Part shown: piece by piece, positions 16,086 to 24,820 of the stretch
How the letters are laid out: each line of letters opens with the position of its first letter
Numbering within the stretch: the first letter of the stretch is position 1
Origin: Eubacteriales bacterium
GTDB lineage: Bacteria; Bacillota; Clostridia; Lachnospirales; Lachnospiraceae
Assembly: GCA_030524715.1 (NCBI GenBank)
Contig: JAUNGB010000002.1
Coordinates: forward strand, 62,001-126,000
DNA: 64,000 bases
Direction of reading: 5' to 3'
The notes under the pieces: model-generated
What the model saw: only the letters and a program-made list of their open reading frames with translations
Told to the model about the DNA's origin: nothing
Database searches by the model: none
Made by a program: the position numbers and the translations under genes

Positions 16086-16910
16086 ATGAAAGGAAAACAT
16101 GTATGGAAGAAGCTGGCGGCATGTCTGCTGGTAATTGCGATGGTAACAGCGATGGCGTTTCCGGTATCTGCCGCAACCAGATACTCCAAGTCCTGGGGTA
16201 AGACGATCAGCGCGGGACAGAGCTATCATATTTTGAATACGAATATCAGCGGTAATAAGATTTCCAACTATGTGATTGAGATTACCCCTAAGACCGGAAG
16301 CACCTATGATGTGGTTTATGCTTTATATGACGCCAAGGGCAATCCCAGACAGTATGGCAACAAAAATGCTACTGCAAAAAAGACGATCTCGAACGCAAGG
16401 GCTACTTATATCAAAAGTTCCTCTGCGGCAAATTCAGGAATGCTGGCATGTATCAAGGTGACAAAAGGCAGTGTTAATTTACGGCTGGCTGTTACCACAA
16501 CGAACAGAAATGCAGCGCTGTCCTTAAGAAGACAGGCTTCTTCCCACCAGCCTTTAAAGGGCGTTGCTGTGAAAAAGGGACAGAGAGTTTGCTTTGAGAG
16601 CAGGAGCAGCAATATCCCTGCAATATCTCTGGTCATGGGCGCGCAGAAGGGCGCGGCTGCCCAGCGTCCCCTTGGAGCGAAATATGAAAATTATACCTTT
16701 TCCAGTAAGCTTCAGTACCGTATGTACCAGAACGGCGTCCTGCAAAAGTCAAAATCACTGAACAAGTCATATGATACGAAGCTTGGATCCTATGGCTATA
16801 TTCAGGTGATGCTTTCCAGCAGGGGAAGCGGGTATATTGTTACGAAATCAGGAACCGTAAACTATTATTATCCGTCAGATTATCTGAACATCGCCGTTTA
16901 TAGGAAGTAG
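16086..16910 (+). CDS. Secreted protein of unknown function
   Basis: The 274 aa start with a clear signal peptide: a basic KGKHVWKK, a hydrophobic core, and FPVSAA as cleavage region. The mature part is rich in Ser, Lys, Tyr and Asn, with beta-strand-like patterns (ISNYVIEITPKTGSTYDVVY, LACIKVTKGSVNLRLAVTT), and resembles bacterial pre-peptidase C-terminal or carbohydrate-binding beta-sandwich folds. I recognise no catalytic motif and no anchor. It has an AGGAGGGTA ribosome site and stands alone between a repeat-rich leader and a strong bidirectional terminator. Probably an exported surface or matrix protein. Confidence 0.6.
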   Translation: MKGKHVWKKLAACLLVIAMVTAMAFPVSAATRYSKSWGKTISAGQSYHILNTNISGNKISNYVIEITPKTGSTYDVVYALYDAKGNPRQYGNKNATAKKTISNARATYIKSSSAANSGMLACIKVTKGSVNLRLAVTTTNRNAALSLRRQASSHQPLKGVAVKKGQRVCFESRSSNIPAISLVMGAQKGAAAQRPLGAKYENYTFSSKLQYRMYQNGVLQKSKSLNKSYDTKLGSYGYIQVMLSSRGSGYIVTKSGTVNYYYPSDYLNIAVYRK

Positions 16911-16914
16911 AAGA

Positions 16915-17025
16915 CTATAGGGGCAGAAAACGATAGAGACAGATCGCTATAGAGATAGAAAGCTGCAGGGGCAGAAAGCAATAAAGGCAAAACTACAGGG
17001 GCTGATCGCTGTAGGAAGCAGAAGC
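16915..17025 (+). repeat. Degenerate 48-bp tandem repeat in a 3' untranslated region
   Basis: A unit beginning CTATAGGGGCAGAAAACGAT recurs 48 nt later as CTGCAGGGGCAGAAAGCAAT, and later parts (GATCGCTATAG versus GATCGCTGTAG) also align. Purine-rich and noncoding, between the secreted-protein stop and the terminator. Confidence 0.6.
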
Positions 17026-17055
17026 TGATATATGGTTGATCGATGGAGTGAGAAA

Positions 17056-17095
17056 ACTCCGGCTCCGGGATTTAAGCCCGGAACCGGAGTTTTTG
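17056..17095. terminator. Bidirectional terminator between convergent genes
   Basis: A 14-bp stem ACTCCGGCTCCGGG / CCCGGAACCGGAGT with one mismatch, 7-nt loop, TTTTT on the right and AAAA on the left. It serves the secreted-protein gene (+) and the ABC-F gene (-). Confidence 0.9.
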
Positions 17096-17133
17096 ATATT
17101 TATTACAAAGATTTTTAACAGAGCGATCGTTTA

Positions 17134-18774
17134 TCAGTTATCCTCCGCGTCAGCTTCATTTACCTTATAAACATGACGCTTCTTGGCCATTTCATCGCTT
17201 GCAAGATATTCGTCGTAGGTGGTGATCTTGTCAATAAGCGTACCGTTCGGCAGGATTTCCATGATCCGGTTGGCTGTGGTCTGTACGAACTGGTGGTCAT
17301 GGGAGGTGAAGAGGATTACTCCCGGGAACTTGATCAGTCCGTTGTTCAGCGCTGTGATGGATTCCATGTCCAAATGGTTGGTAGGTTCATCCAGAATAAG
17401 GATGTTGGCGCCGGAGATCATCATTTTGGATAACAGGCAGCGTACCTTTTCACCTCCGGAAAGTACACGGACATGCTTCACGCCGTCCTCACCCGGGAAC
17501 AGCATACGTCCCAGGAAGCCGCGGACGTAGGTGGCGTCCTTGATCTCGGAGTACTGGGTGAGCCAGTCGGTGATGGTCAGGTCGTTGTCAAACTCCTGAG
17601 TGCTGTCCTTGGGGAAATATGCCCGTGAGGTGGTTACGCCCCATTTATAATTTCCCTCGTCAGGCTCCATTTCGCCCATGAGGATTTTAAAGAAGGTGGT
17701 GATCGCCTGCTCGTTTGCTCCTACAAAAGCAACCTTGTCGTCATGTCCCAGAGTAAAGGAGATGTTATCCAGAACCTTTACTCCGTCGATGGTCTTGGAA
17801 AGGTTCTCTACCATGAGAACCTCGTTGCCGATCTCACGGTTGGGACGGAAGTCAATGTACGGATATTTACGGCTGGAAGGACGCATGTCGTCCAACTGGA
17901 TTTTTTCCAGGGCGCGTTTCCTTGAGGTGGCCTGTTTGGATTTGGAAGCGTTGGCGCTGAACCGGGAGATGAATTCCTGCAGTTCTTTGATCTTTTCTTC
18001 TTTCTTTTTGTTGGCTTCCTTCATCTGCTTGATCAGAAGCTGGCTGGACTCATACCAGAAGTCATAGTTTCCGGCATAAAGCTGGATCTTGCCATAGTCG
18101 ATGTCTGCAGTATGGGTGCAGACCTTGTTCAGAAAGTAACGGTCATGGGATACTACGATCACAGTATTGTCAAAATTAATCAGGAATTCCTCCAGCCATT
18201 CGATGGCGGGAAGATCCAGATGGTTGGTAGGCTCGTCCAGGAGCAGGATGTCCGGGTTGCCGAATAAGGCCTGCGCAAGAAGCACTTTGACCTTCTGGCT
18301 TCCTGTCAGGTCGGACATCTGTGAATAGTGGAGCTCTGTCTCGATACCAAGGCCGTTTAAGAGGGTAGCGGCATCGGATTCTGCTTCCCAGCCGTTCATT
18401 TCGGCAAATTCACCTTCAAGCTCGCTGGCACGGATGCCGTCTTCATCAGTAAAGTCTTCTTTGGCATAGATGGCTTCCTTCTCTTTCATGATCTCGTACA
18501 GTCTGGCATTTCCCATGATAACGGTATCCAGAACAGTATATGCGTCATATTTGAAATGATCCTGCTGCAGGAAGGAAAGACGCTGTCCGGGAGTGATGAT
18601 GACGTCGCCCTTCGTCGGTTCCAGCTGCCCGGAGAGAATTTTTAAAAAGGTGGATTTGCCGGCTCCGTTTGCGCCGATCAGGCCGTAGCAGTTGCCCTCG
18701 GTAAATTTGATGTTTACATCTTCAAATAAGGCTTTTTTGCCTACACGCAATGTGATGTTGCTTGCTGAAATCAT
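17134..18774 (-). CDS. ABC-F family ATPase (YkpA/YbiT type)
   Basis: A soluble twin-ATPase that acts on ribosomes rather than in membrane transport; no membrane segments. First cassette: Walker A GLIGANGAGKST, signature-position LTGSQK, Walker B DILLLDEPTNHLD. Then the charged linker typical of ABC-F (MKEANKKKEEKIKELQEF). Second cassette: LSGGEK signature and ILILDEPTNHLD, but the Walker A position reads GANEQAITTFF, without the GK(S/T). A degenerate second P-loop occurs in YkpA-like proteins as far as I recall, so it may be a subfamily trait. An antibiotic-resistance role is not implied. Start after AAAGAGGTATCTT. Confidence 0.9.
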   Translation of the reverse strand: MISASNITLRVGKKALFEDVNIKFTEGNCYGLIGANGAGKSTFLKILSGQLEPTKGDVIITPGQRLSFLQQDHFKYDAYTVLDTVIMGNARLYEIMKEKEAIYAKEDFTDEDGIRASELEGEFAEMNGWEAESDAATLLNGLGIETELHYSQMSDLTGSQKVKVLLAQALFGNPDILLLDEPTNHLDLPAIEWLEEFLINFDNTVIVVSHDRYFLNKVCTHTADIDYGKIQLYAGNYDFWYESSQLLIKQMKEANKKKEEKIKELQEFISRFSANASKSKQATSRKRALEKIQLDDMRPSSRKYPYIDFRPNREIGNEVLMVENLSKTIDGVKVLDNISFTLGHDDKVAFVGANEQAITTFFKILMGEMEPDEGNYKWGVTTSRAYFPKDSTQEFDNDLTITDWLTQYSEIKDATYVRGFLGRMLFPGEDGVKHVRVLSGGEKVRCLLSKMMISGANILILDEPTNHLDMESITALNNGLIKFPGVILFTSHDHQFVQTTANRIMEILPNGTLIDKITTYDEYLASDEMAKKRHVYKVNEADAEDN

Positions 18775-18790
18775 AAGATACCTCTTTTTT

Positions 18791-18818
18791 CTGATAAATT
18801 TGTGGCTGTTCAGTACAA
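18791..18818 (-). promoter_or_regulatory. Weak candidate promoter for the ABC-F gene
   Basis: Minus-strand TTGTAC (18813-18818), 16-nt spacer, TATCAG (18791-18796). It lies close to the start codon and overlaps a near-palindrome GGAACCTGCAGGTACC just upstream. Confidence 0.3.
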
Positions 18819-18945
18819 CAGGAACCTGCAGGTACCGGACAGCTATGGAAATTATTATGGTTTCCTTTATTTCTTATTTAATGATTATCAGAACCTAGTA
18901 TAGCTGATTTCTACGGTGGTGTAAAGAGCGAATTCGAATGTCCGC

Positions 18946-18974
18946 TTTACAAAAAAGAAGGATACTGCTATAAT
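18946..18974 (+). promoter_or_regulatory. Promoter of aroK-ccdA
   Basis: TTTACA (18946-18951), 17-nt spacer, TATAAT (18969-18974), 34 nt before aroK. The -35 is inside an inverted repeat GTAAAG...CTTTAC (18921-18950), a possible operator. Confidence 0.7.
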
Positions 18975-19008
18975 ATCCACCACACGGACAGGAAAGGAAT
19001 GAGCGAAG

Positions 19009-19557
19009 ATGCAGAAAACAGACCTGAAAGGGATTTCTTATAATATTTATCTGATCGGCTTTATGGGATGCGGCAAGAGTACGGTTTCCCGATGCTTCTG
19101 CAAAGAATACGGAATGGAGCAGTTGGAGATGGATCAGCAGATCGAAAAAGAAGAAGGATGTACCATTCCGGAGATTTTTGCCCGGAAAGGCGAGAATCAT
19201 TTCCGGAGCCTGGAGACAGGGCTTCTGAAACGTCTGTGCCTGAAGGATAATCTGATCGTTTCCTGCGGAGGCGGTACTGCCATGCGGGAATGCAATGTAC
19301 AGGAAATGAAAAAGAACGGTATCATCGTACTTTTAAAGGCGTCGCCGGAAACGGTGTACGCCAGAGTGAAGGACACCCATAGCCGTCCGCTTCTGGAGGG
19401 GAACATGAACGTAGAATATATCAGGACCCTTATGGAGGCGCGGCGTCCTAAATATGAGGAGGCGGCGGATATTTCCGTGGATACGGACGGGCGCGGCGTA
19501 TCGGAAATCTGCAGGGAGATCATGAACAAAATAGAAAGCAGGGATTACAATGAATGA
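19009..19557 (+). CDS. aroK: Shikimate kinase
   Basis: Phosphorylates shikimate at O3 in aromatic amino-acid synthesis. Walker A is GFMGCGKST (residues 17-25), the substrate-binding Asp is in LEMDQQIE, Arg in HFRSLE, the GGG loop is SCGGGTAM, and the LID Arg is in SRPLLEG. Length 182 aa is usual. The gene overlaps ccdA by 8 nt, an odd pairing functionally but clearly one transcript. It is not near other aro genes in this window. Confidence 0.93.
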   Translation: MQKTDLKGISYNIYLIGFMGCGKSTVSRCFCKEYGMEQLEMDQQIEKEEGCTIPEIFARKGENHFRSLETGLLKRLCLKDNLIVSCGGGTAMRECNVQEMKKNGIIVLLKASPETVYARVKDTHSRPLLEGNMNVEYIRTLMEARRPKYEEAADISVDTDGRGVSEICREIMNKIESRDYNE

Positions 19558-20239
19558 ATTATTAGCTTCACTGGCAGGGATTATGGCGGATAATGTATGG
19601 GCTGCGCCGCTTTTGAGCTTCGTGGCCGGGATCATTACTTCTTTTACGCCCTGTTCTCTGGCTACAGTGCCGATGCTGCTTGCCTGTGTGGGGGCTACTC
19701 CCTCCAATCAGAAGCGGGCGCTGCGTCTTTCACTGACCATGGCTCTTGGAATGGCAGTGACATTCGGCATTTTTGGTTCGGTGGCTTCTGTGATCGGCCA
19801 TAAGATGCACGAGGCAGGGCACTGGTGGACCATTCTTATGGGAATTTTAATGATCCTTATGGCATTGCAGGTATTTGGGGTGATCAATATCATACCCCAT
19901 GTCCATGTTTCTGAAACAATGACAAAAAAGGGATATGCAGGAGCCTTTCTCACAGGCGCCCTGGGAGGCCTGTTTGCCTCTCATTGTGCGATCCCGGTTA
20001 TGGTGGCGCTTCTTGCCCTGGTGGCGGAGCTTGGAAGAAATGCCTGGTGGGGGATCCTTCTGATGATCCTTTATGCCCTTGGGCACAGCACCCTTCTGAT
20101 CGCCTCCGGAGTGGGATACAGCTATGTGGAAAAGATGATCGAAAATCCCCGCTATGAGACGGCAGGCAAGTGGCTGCGCCGTATTTTGGGCGTGATCATC
20201 CTGGCAGTGGGATTGCTGTTGATTTTTGGAGAAAAATAA
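19550..20239 (+). CDS. ccdA: CcdA/DsbD-type thiol:disulfide membrane protein
   Basis: Carries reducing equivalents across the membrane to extracytoplasmic thiol-redox partners. Six hydrophobic helices are visible, and the two conserved Cys are present in the family contexts SFTPCSLATVPML (helix 1) and FASHCAIPVMV (helix 4). A His-rich loop IIPHVHVSET is notable and could bind metal. No thioredoxin-like partner or cytochrome c gene is next to it, so the electron acceptor is unknown. Translation is likely coupled to aroK. Confidence 0.85.
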   Translation: MNELLASLAGIMADNVWAAPLLSFVAGIITSFTPCSLATVPMLLACVGATPSNQKRALRLSLTMALGMAVTFGIFGSVASVIGHKMHEAGHWWTILMGILMILMALQVFGVINIIPHVHVSETMTKKGYAGAFLTGALGGLFASHCAIPVMVALLALVAELGRNAWWGILLMILYALGHSTLLIASGVGYSYVEKMIENPRYETAGKWLRRILGVIILAVGLLLIFGEK

Positions 20240-20312
20240 TCGAGAATACTCTGAAAATATAAGTATTGTTTGAAAATATTGAGATTTTGCTGAAATTTGT
20301 TTAATAGAGTTA

Positions 20313-20341
20313 TTGAAATTTGTTTTGAGAATTGTTATAAT
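20313..20341 (+). promoter_or_regulatory. Strong promoter of the Rrf2-family gene
   Basis: TTGAAA (20313-20318), 17-nt spacer and TATAAT (20336-20341) with an extended TGT just before the -10. About 90 nt of leader precede the start codon. Confidence 0.8.
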
Positions 20342-20432
20342 TTAGCCACGTAGATTTTTATGCCTCTCAGAATAGGACGTATGCAACATTGAGCAGCTTA
20401 AGAACAACAGAACTAGAAAGAGGTTTTAAAAC

Positions 20433-20840
20433 ATGGTTATTACAAGAGAATGCGATTATGCAGTAAGGGTTATCCGGGCATTGGCAGGAGAGGAGCGTTT
20501 AAGTGTCAGCGAGATCTGTGAGAGAGAGGCAATCACAGCTCCTTTCGCCTACAAGATACTCAAGAAGCTCCAGAAAGCAGAAATTGTCAAAGGATACCGG
20601 GGCGTACACGGCGGCTATTCCATGAACCGGGAGCTGGAAGAGCTGACGCTATTTGATGTATATTATGCGATCGATCCGGAGATGTTCATTATTGAGTGCC
20701 TGAATCCTGCGTACAATTGTGTGCGAAACGGTCAGGGCGGGGTTCCCTGTCTGGTACATAGCGAACTGGAAAGTATTCAGATGGAATTATGGTCGATGCT
20801 GAAACGGAAATCGCTGAAGGCTTTGCTGGTAAGAGAATAG
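20433..20840 (+). CDS. Rrf2-family transcriptional regulator
   Basis: A winged-helix DNA-binding regulator. The N-terminus ITRECDYAVRVIRALA and the helix-turn-helix ISVSEIC...APFAYKILKKLQKA with wing GVHGGYSM are classic Rrf2. Three Cys occur in the C-terminal sensor region (IIECLNPAYNC...VPCLVH), suitable for an Fe-S cluster as in IscR/NsrR-type members. It lies immediately upstream of nifJ, whose product carries three Fe-S clusters, so redox or Fe-S status control of PFOR is a reasonable inference. Start after AGAGGTTTTAAAAC. Confidence 0.9.
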   Translation: MVITRECDYAVRVIRALAGEERLSVSEICEREAITAPFAYKILKKLQKAEIVKGYRGVHGGYSMNRELEELTLFDVYYAIDPEMFIIECLNPAYNCVRNGQGGVPCLVHSELESIQMELWSMLKRKSLKALLVRE

Positions 20841-20876
20841 GCGAAGAGGACAGCGGCGCTTTTCGGGCCGATTCGG

Positions 20877-20944
20877 CTTGTATGTAAATAGATACAAGAA
20901 AAAATGGAAACAAATTGGACATCTTGCGCGCTTTATGCTATAAT
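20877..20944 (+). promoter_or_regulatory. nifJ promoter with upstream dyad
   Basis: TTGGAC (20915-20920), 18-nt spacer, TATAAT (20939-20944). Upstream is a perfect dyad CTTGTAT-8 nt-ATACAAG (20877-20898), and a second imperfect dyad TAGACAC...GTGGTCTA lies in the leader after the -10. Either could be an operator, for example for the adjacent Rrf2 protein. Confidence 0.65.
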
Positions 20945-21017
20945 AATAGACGGACTTTTAGACACGTATGTGGTCTAGAAATAATTTTCATCATACCTTT
21001 AAGGAGGAAAAAGAACT

Positions 21018-24000
21018 ATGGCAAGAAAGATGAAAACCATGGATGGTAACCATGCAGCCGCTCATGCATCTTACGCTTTTTCTGATGTAGCTGCAATTTA
21101 CCCGATCACCCCTTCATCTGTTATGGCGGAAGCAACAGACGAGTGGGCTACCCAGGGAAGAAAGAACATCTTCGGACAGGAAGTACAGGTAACTGAAATG
21201 CAGTCTGAGGCTGGTGCTGCAGGTGCAGTTCACGGATCTCTGGCAGCAGGTGCTTTAACAACCACCTACACTGCATCCCAGGGCCTTCTTCTGATGATCC
21301 CGAACCTTTACAAAATCGCTGGTGAGCAGTTACCGGGCGTTATCAACGTATCCGCTCGTGCACTTGCATCCCACGCACTTTCTATCTTCGGTGACCATTC
21401 CGACGTTATGGCATGTCGTCAGACAGGCTGCGCTATGCTGTGTGAATCTTCCGTACAGGAAGTTATGGACTTAACTCCGGTTGCACATCTGGCAGCAATT
21501 AAGGGCAAAGTACCTTTCATCAACTTCTTTGATGGTTTCCGTACATCCCACGAGATCCAGAAGATTGAAACATGGGACTACGAAGACCTGAAAGACATGG
21601 CTGATATGGATGCAATCGCAGAATTCCGTAATCATGCCCTGAACCCGAACCATCCGTGCCAGAGAGGTTCCGCTCAGAACCCGGATATCTTCTTCCAGGC
21701 AAGAGAAGCATGTAATCCATACTATGACGCTCTTCCGGCAGTTGTACAGGAATACATGGACAAAGTTAACGAAAAGATCGGAACAGATTACAAATTGTTC
21801 AACTACTACGGAGCAGAGGATGCTGAGCATGTAATCGTAGCTATGGGTTCTGTAAACGATACCATCGAAGAGACCATCGACTACCTGGTAGCAACAGGCA
21901 AGAAGGTCGGCGTTGTAAAGGTTCGTCTGTACAGACCATTCAGCGCACAGGCACTGGTAGAGGCATTCCCGGCAACCACAAAGCAGATTACTGTTCTTGA
22001 CAGAACCAAAGAACCGGGCGCACTTGGCGAGCCTCTGTACTTAGACGTTGTTGCAGCATTAAAAGACAGCCAGTTCAAAGATGTTCCGGTATTCTCCGGA
22101 CGTTACGGCTTAGGCTCCAAGGATACTACTCCGGCTCAGATCGTAGCAGTATACGAGAACACAGCAAAAGAAAAATTCACCATCGGTATCGTGGATGACG
22201 TGACCAACCTTTCTCTGGAAACAGGCGCTCCGCTTGTTACAACTCCGGAAGGAACCACCAACTGTAAGTTCTGGGGTCTTGGCGCTGACGGTACTGTAGG
22301 CGCTAATAAGAACTCCATCAAGATTATCGGCGATAACACTGACATGTACGCTCAGGCTTACTTTGACTATGACTCCAAGAAGTCCGGCGGTGTTACCATG
22401 TCTCACCTGCGTTTCGGTAAGAAACCGATCAAATCCACCTACCTGATCCACAAAGCTGACTTTGTTGCATGTCACAATCCTTCTTATGTGAACAAATACA
22501 ACATGGTTCAGGAACTGGTTGACGGCGGTACTTTCCTTCTGAACTGCTCATGGGATATGGAAGGCCTTGAGAAACATTTACCGGGACAGGTAAAAGCATT
22601 CATCGCTAACCACAATATCAAATTCTACACCATCGACGGCGTAAAGATCGGTATCGAAACCGGCATGGGACCAACACGTATCAACACGATCCTTCAGTCC
22701 GCATTCTTCAAACTGACAGGTATCATTCCGGAAGAACAGGCAATCGACCTGATGAAGGCTGCCGCAAAAGCTACTTACGGACGTAAGGGTGACGACGTTG
22801 TTCAGAAGAACTGGGCAGCTATCGACGAAGGCGCTAAACAGGTTGTTAAGATCGATGTTCCGGAAAGCTGGAAAGATGCAGCAGACGAAGGCCTGTTCAT
22901 GGCTCACGCAGAAACCGGAAGAAAAGATGTTGTTGACTTCGTAAACAACATCCAGTCAAAGGTTAACGCTCAGGAAGGTAATTCCCTGCCTGTATCCGCA
23001 TTTAAGGATTATGTAGACGGTACCACACCATCAGGCGCTTCCGCATATGAGAAACGTGGTATTGCAGTTAATATTCCTGTATGGCAGCCGGAGAACTGTA
23101 TCCAGTGTAACCGTTGTTCATATGTCTGCCCGCATGCAGTTATCCGTCCTGTAGCTCTGACAGAGGAAGAAGCTGCCAATGCTCCGGAAGGAATGCAGAC
23201 TCTGCCGATGACAGGCATGAAAGAATACAAATTCTCCATGACAGTATCCGCTCTTGACTGTACAGGATGCGGTTCCTGTGCAAATGTCTGCCCGGGCAAG
23301 AAAGGTGCCAAAGCTCTTGCTATGGAAAACCTGGAAGCAAACGCAGGCACTCAGAAATACTTCGACTATGCAGTAACTCTGCCGGAAAAAGCAGACGTTA
23401 TCGCTAAATTTAAAGAAGCTACCGTTAAGGGAAGCCAGTTCAAGCAGCCGCTGCTTGAGTTCTCCGGAGCTTGTGCAGGCTGTGGTGAAACACCATATGC
23501 AAAACTGATCACTCAGTTGTTCGGCGACAGAATGTACATCGCAAACGCAACAGGATGCTCTTCTATCTGGGGTAACTCCTCACCGTCCACACCATACACT
23601 GTAAACGCGAAAGGACAGGGTCCTGCATGGGCTAACTCCCTGTTCGAGGATAACGCAGAGTTTGGTTATGGTATGCTTCTTGCTCAGAAAGCTATCCGTG
23701 ACGGCCTGAAGACAAAAGTAGCAGCTCTGCTCGATTGCGATTGCTGTGGCGAAGACGTGAAGGCAGCAGCTCAGGAATGGCTGGATACCTTCAGCGTTGG
23801 CGCAACTAACGGCGCTGCAACTGACAAACTGGTAGCAGCCTGTGAAGCATGCGGATGCGACGAGTGCAAAGAAGTTCTTGCTCAGAAAGATTTCCTGGCT
23901 AAGAAATCCCAGTGGATCTTCGGCGGCGACGGATGGGCATACGATATCGGATTCGGCGGCGTTGACCACGTTCTCGCAAGCGGACGCGACATCAACGTTA

Positions 24001-24557
24001 TGGTATTCGATACCGAGGTTTACTCCAACACAGGCGGACAGTCTTCTAAATCCACACCTACCGGCGCGATCGCTCAGTTCGCTGCAGGCGGTAAAGAAGT
24101 GAAGAAGAAAGATATGGCTTCTATCGCTATGAGTTACGGCTATGTATATGTTGCTCAGATTTCCATGGGCGCTGACTTCAACCAGACTGTTAAGGCTATT
24201 GCAGAAGCAGAAGCATATCCGGGACCATCCCTGATCATCGCTTACGCTCCATGTATCAACCATGGTATCAAGAAAGGTATGGCAAAAGCTCAGACTGAGG
24301 AAGAACTGGCAGTTAAGTGCGGATACTGGCACAACTTCAGATTCAACCCGGCAGCAGAAGGAAGCAAGTTCACTCTTGATTCCAAGGCTCCGAACATGGA
24401 AGACTATCAGGCATTCCTGGACGGCGAGGTTCGTTACAACTCCCTGAAACGCCAGAATCCTGAAAAGGCAGCCAGACTGTTTGCTAAGAACGAAGCAGAA
24501 GCTAAGGCAAGATATGAATATCTGAACAAACTGATCACTCTTTACGGAGAGGAATAA
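21018..24557 (+). CDS. nifJ: Pyruvate:ferredoxin (flavodoxin) oxidoreductase, single-chain
   Basis: Oxidatively decarboxylates pyruvate to acetyl-CoA, CO2 and reduced ferredoxin, the core of clostridial fermentation. The 1179 aa match single-chain PFOR (about 1170-1200). Visible in order: pyruvate-binding domain (AIYPITPSSVMAE), gamma domain, two 4Fe-4S motifs (CIQCNRCSYVCP and CTGCGSCANVCPG), a proximal-cluster Cys in SGACAGCGETPY, and the thiamine-pyrophosphate region GGDGWAYDIGFGG ... YSNTGGQ. Codon use is strikingly restricted compared with neighbours, typical of a very highly expressed gene. Its own promoter, AAGGAGG ribosome site and strong terminator make it monocistronic. Confidence 0.97.
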   Translation: MARKMKTMDGNHAAAHASYAFSDVAAIYPITPSSVMAEATDEWATQGRKNIFGQEVQVTEMQSEAGAAGAVHGSLAAGALTTTYTASQGLLLMIPNLYKIAGEQLPGVINVSARALASHALSIFGDHSDVMACRQTGCAMLCESSVQEVMDLTPVAHLAAIKGKVPFINFFDGFRTSHEIQKIETWDYEDLKDMADMDAIAEFRNHALNPNHPCQRGSAQNPDIFFQAREACNPYYDALPAVVQEYMDKVNEKIGTDYKLFNYYGAEDAEHVIVAMGSVNDTIEETIDYLVATGKKVGVVKVRLYRPFSAQALVEAFPATTKQITVLDRTKEPGALGEPLYLDVVAALKDSQFKDVPVFSGRYGLGSKDTTPAQIVAVYENTAKEKFTIGIVDDVTNLSLETGAPLVTTPEGTTNCKFWGLGADGTVGANKNSIKIIGDNTDMYAQAYFDYDSKKSGGVTMSHLRFGKKPIKSTYLIHKADFVACHNPSYVNKYNMVQELVDGGTFLLNCSWDMEGLEKHLPGQVKAFIANHNIKFYTIDGVKIGIETGMGPTRINTILQSAFFKLTGIIPEEQAIDLMKAAAKATYGRKGDDVVQKNWAAIDEGAKQVVKIDVPESWKDAADEGLFMAHAETGRKDVVDFVNNIQSKVNAQEGNSLPVSAFKDYVDGTTPSGASAYEKRGIAVNIPVWQPENCIQCNRCSYVCPHAVIRPVALTEEEAANAPEGMQTLPMTGMKEYKFSMTVSALDCTGCGSCANVCPGKKGAKALAMENLEANAGTQKYFDYAVTLPEKADVIAKFKEATVKGSQFKQPLLEFSGACAGCGETPYAKLITQLFGDRMYIANATGCSSIWGNSSPSTPYTVNAKGQGPAWANSLFEDNAEFGYGMLLAQKAIRDGLKTKVAALLDCDCCGEDVKAAAQEWLDTFSVGATNGAATDKLVAACEACGCDECKEVLAQKDFLAKKSQWIFGGDGWAYDIGFGGVDHVLASGRDINVMVFDTEVYSNTGGQSSKSTPTGAIAQFAAGGKEVKKKDMASIAMSYGYVYVAQISMGADFNQTVKAIAEAEAYPGPSLIIAYAPCINHGIKKGMAKAQTEEELAVKCGYWHNFRFNPAAEGSKFTLDSKAPNMEDYQAFLDGEVRYNSLKRQNPEKAARLFAKNEAEAKARYEYLNKLITLYGEE

Positions 24558-24590
24558 GCTTTGTTTTGAAAAATATTTATTTTACAAAAG

Positions 24591-24619
24591 CCACGGTGCA
24601 TATTGCACCGTGGTTTTTT
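24591..24619 (+). terminator. nifJ terminator
   Basis: Perfect 10-bp stem CCACGGTGCA / TGCACCGTGG with a 3-nt loop followed by six T. Confidence 0.95.
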
Positions 24620-24700
24620 AAGGTTTATTTTAAAAAATATAAATATTTACAAATTTATTTCACAGAGATTACATATTGCCGTGACATAATACACGAGGAT

Positions 24701-24732
24701 TGAACGCAGATAAGTACAGCGATCTGCGTTCA
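24701..24732. repeat. TGAACGCAGAT inverted repeat
   Basis: Perfect 11-bp arms TGAACGCAGAT and ATCTGCGTTCA separated by 10 nt. The same 11-mer occurs singly at 4266-4276 and 26766-26776, both intergenic. No T-tract follows, so it looks like an operator or dispersed repeat rather than a terminator. The remainder of the 263-nt gap after nifJ holds no gene that I can see. Confidence 0.75.
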
Positions 24733-24820
24733 TGAGTATGCAGCAAAGGGGAATACGAATGTCCGATCTAGGAAAGTCGTTGCTGAATGATTACAAAAAT
24801 ATTACTATTAGGAGGAAGTT

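Noticed and set aside
24780-24808. TTGCTG-17-TACTAT promoter before the PP-loop gene
   Set aside because: The predicted start site would fall on the ribosome-binding site of the gene, leaving no usable leader.
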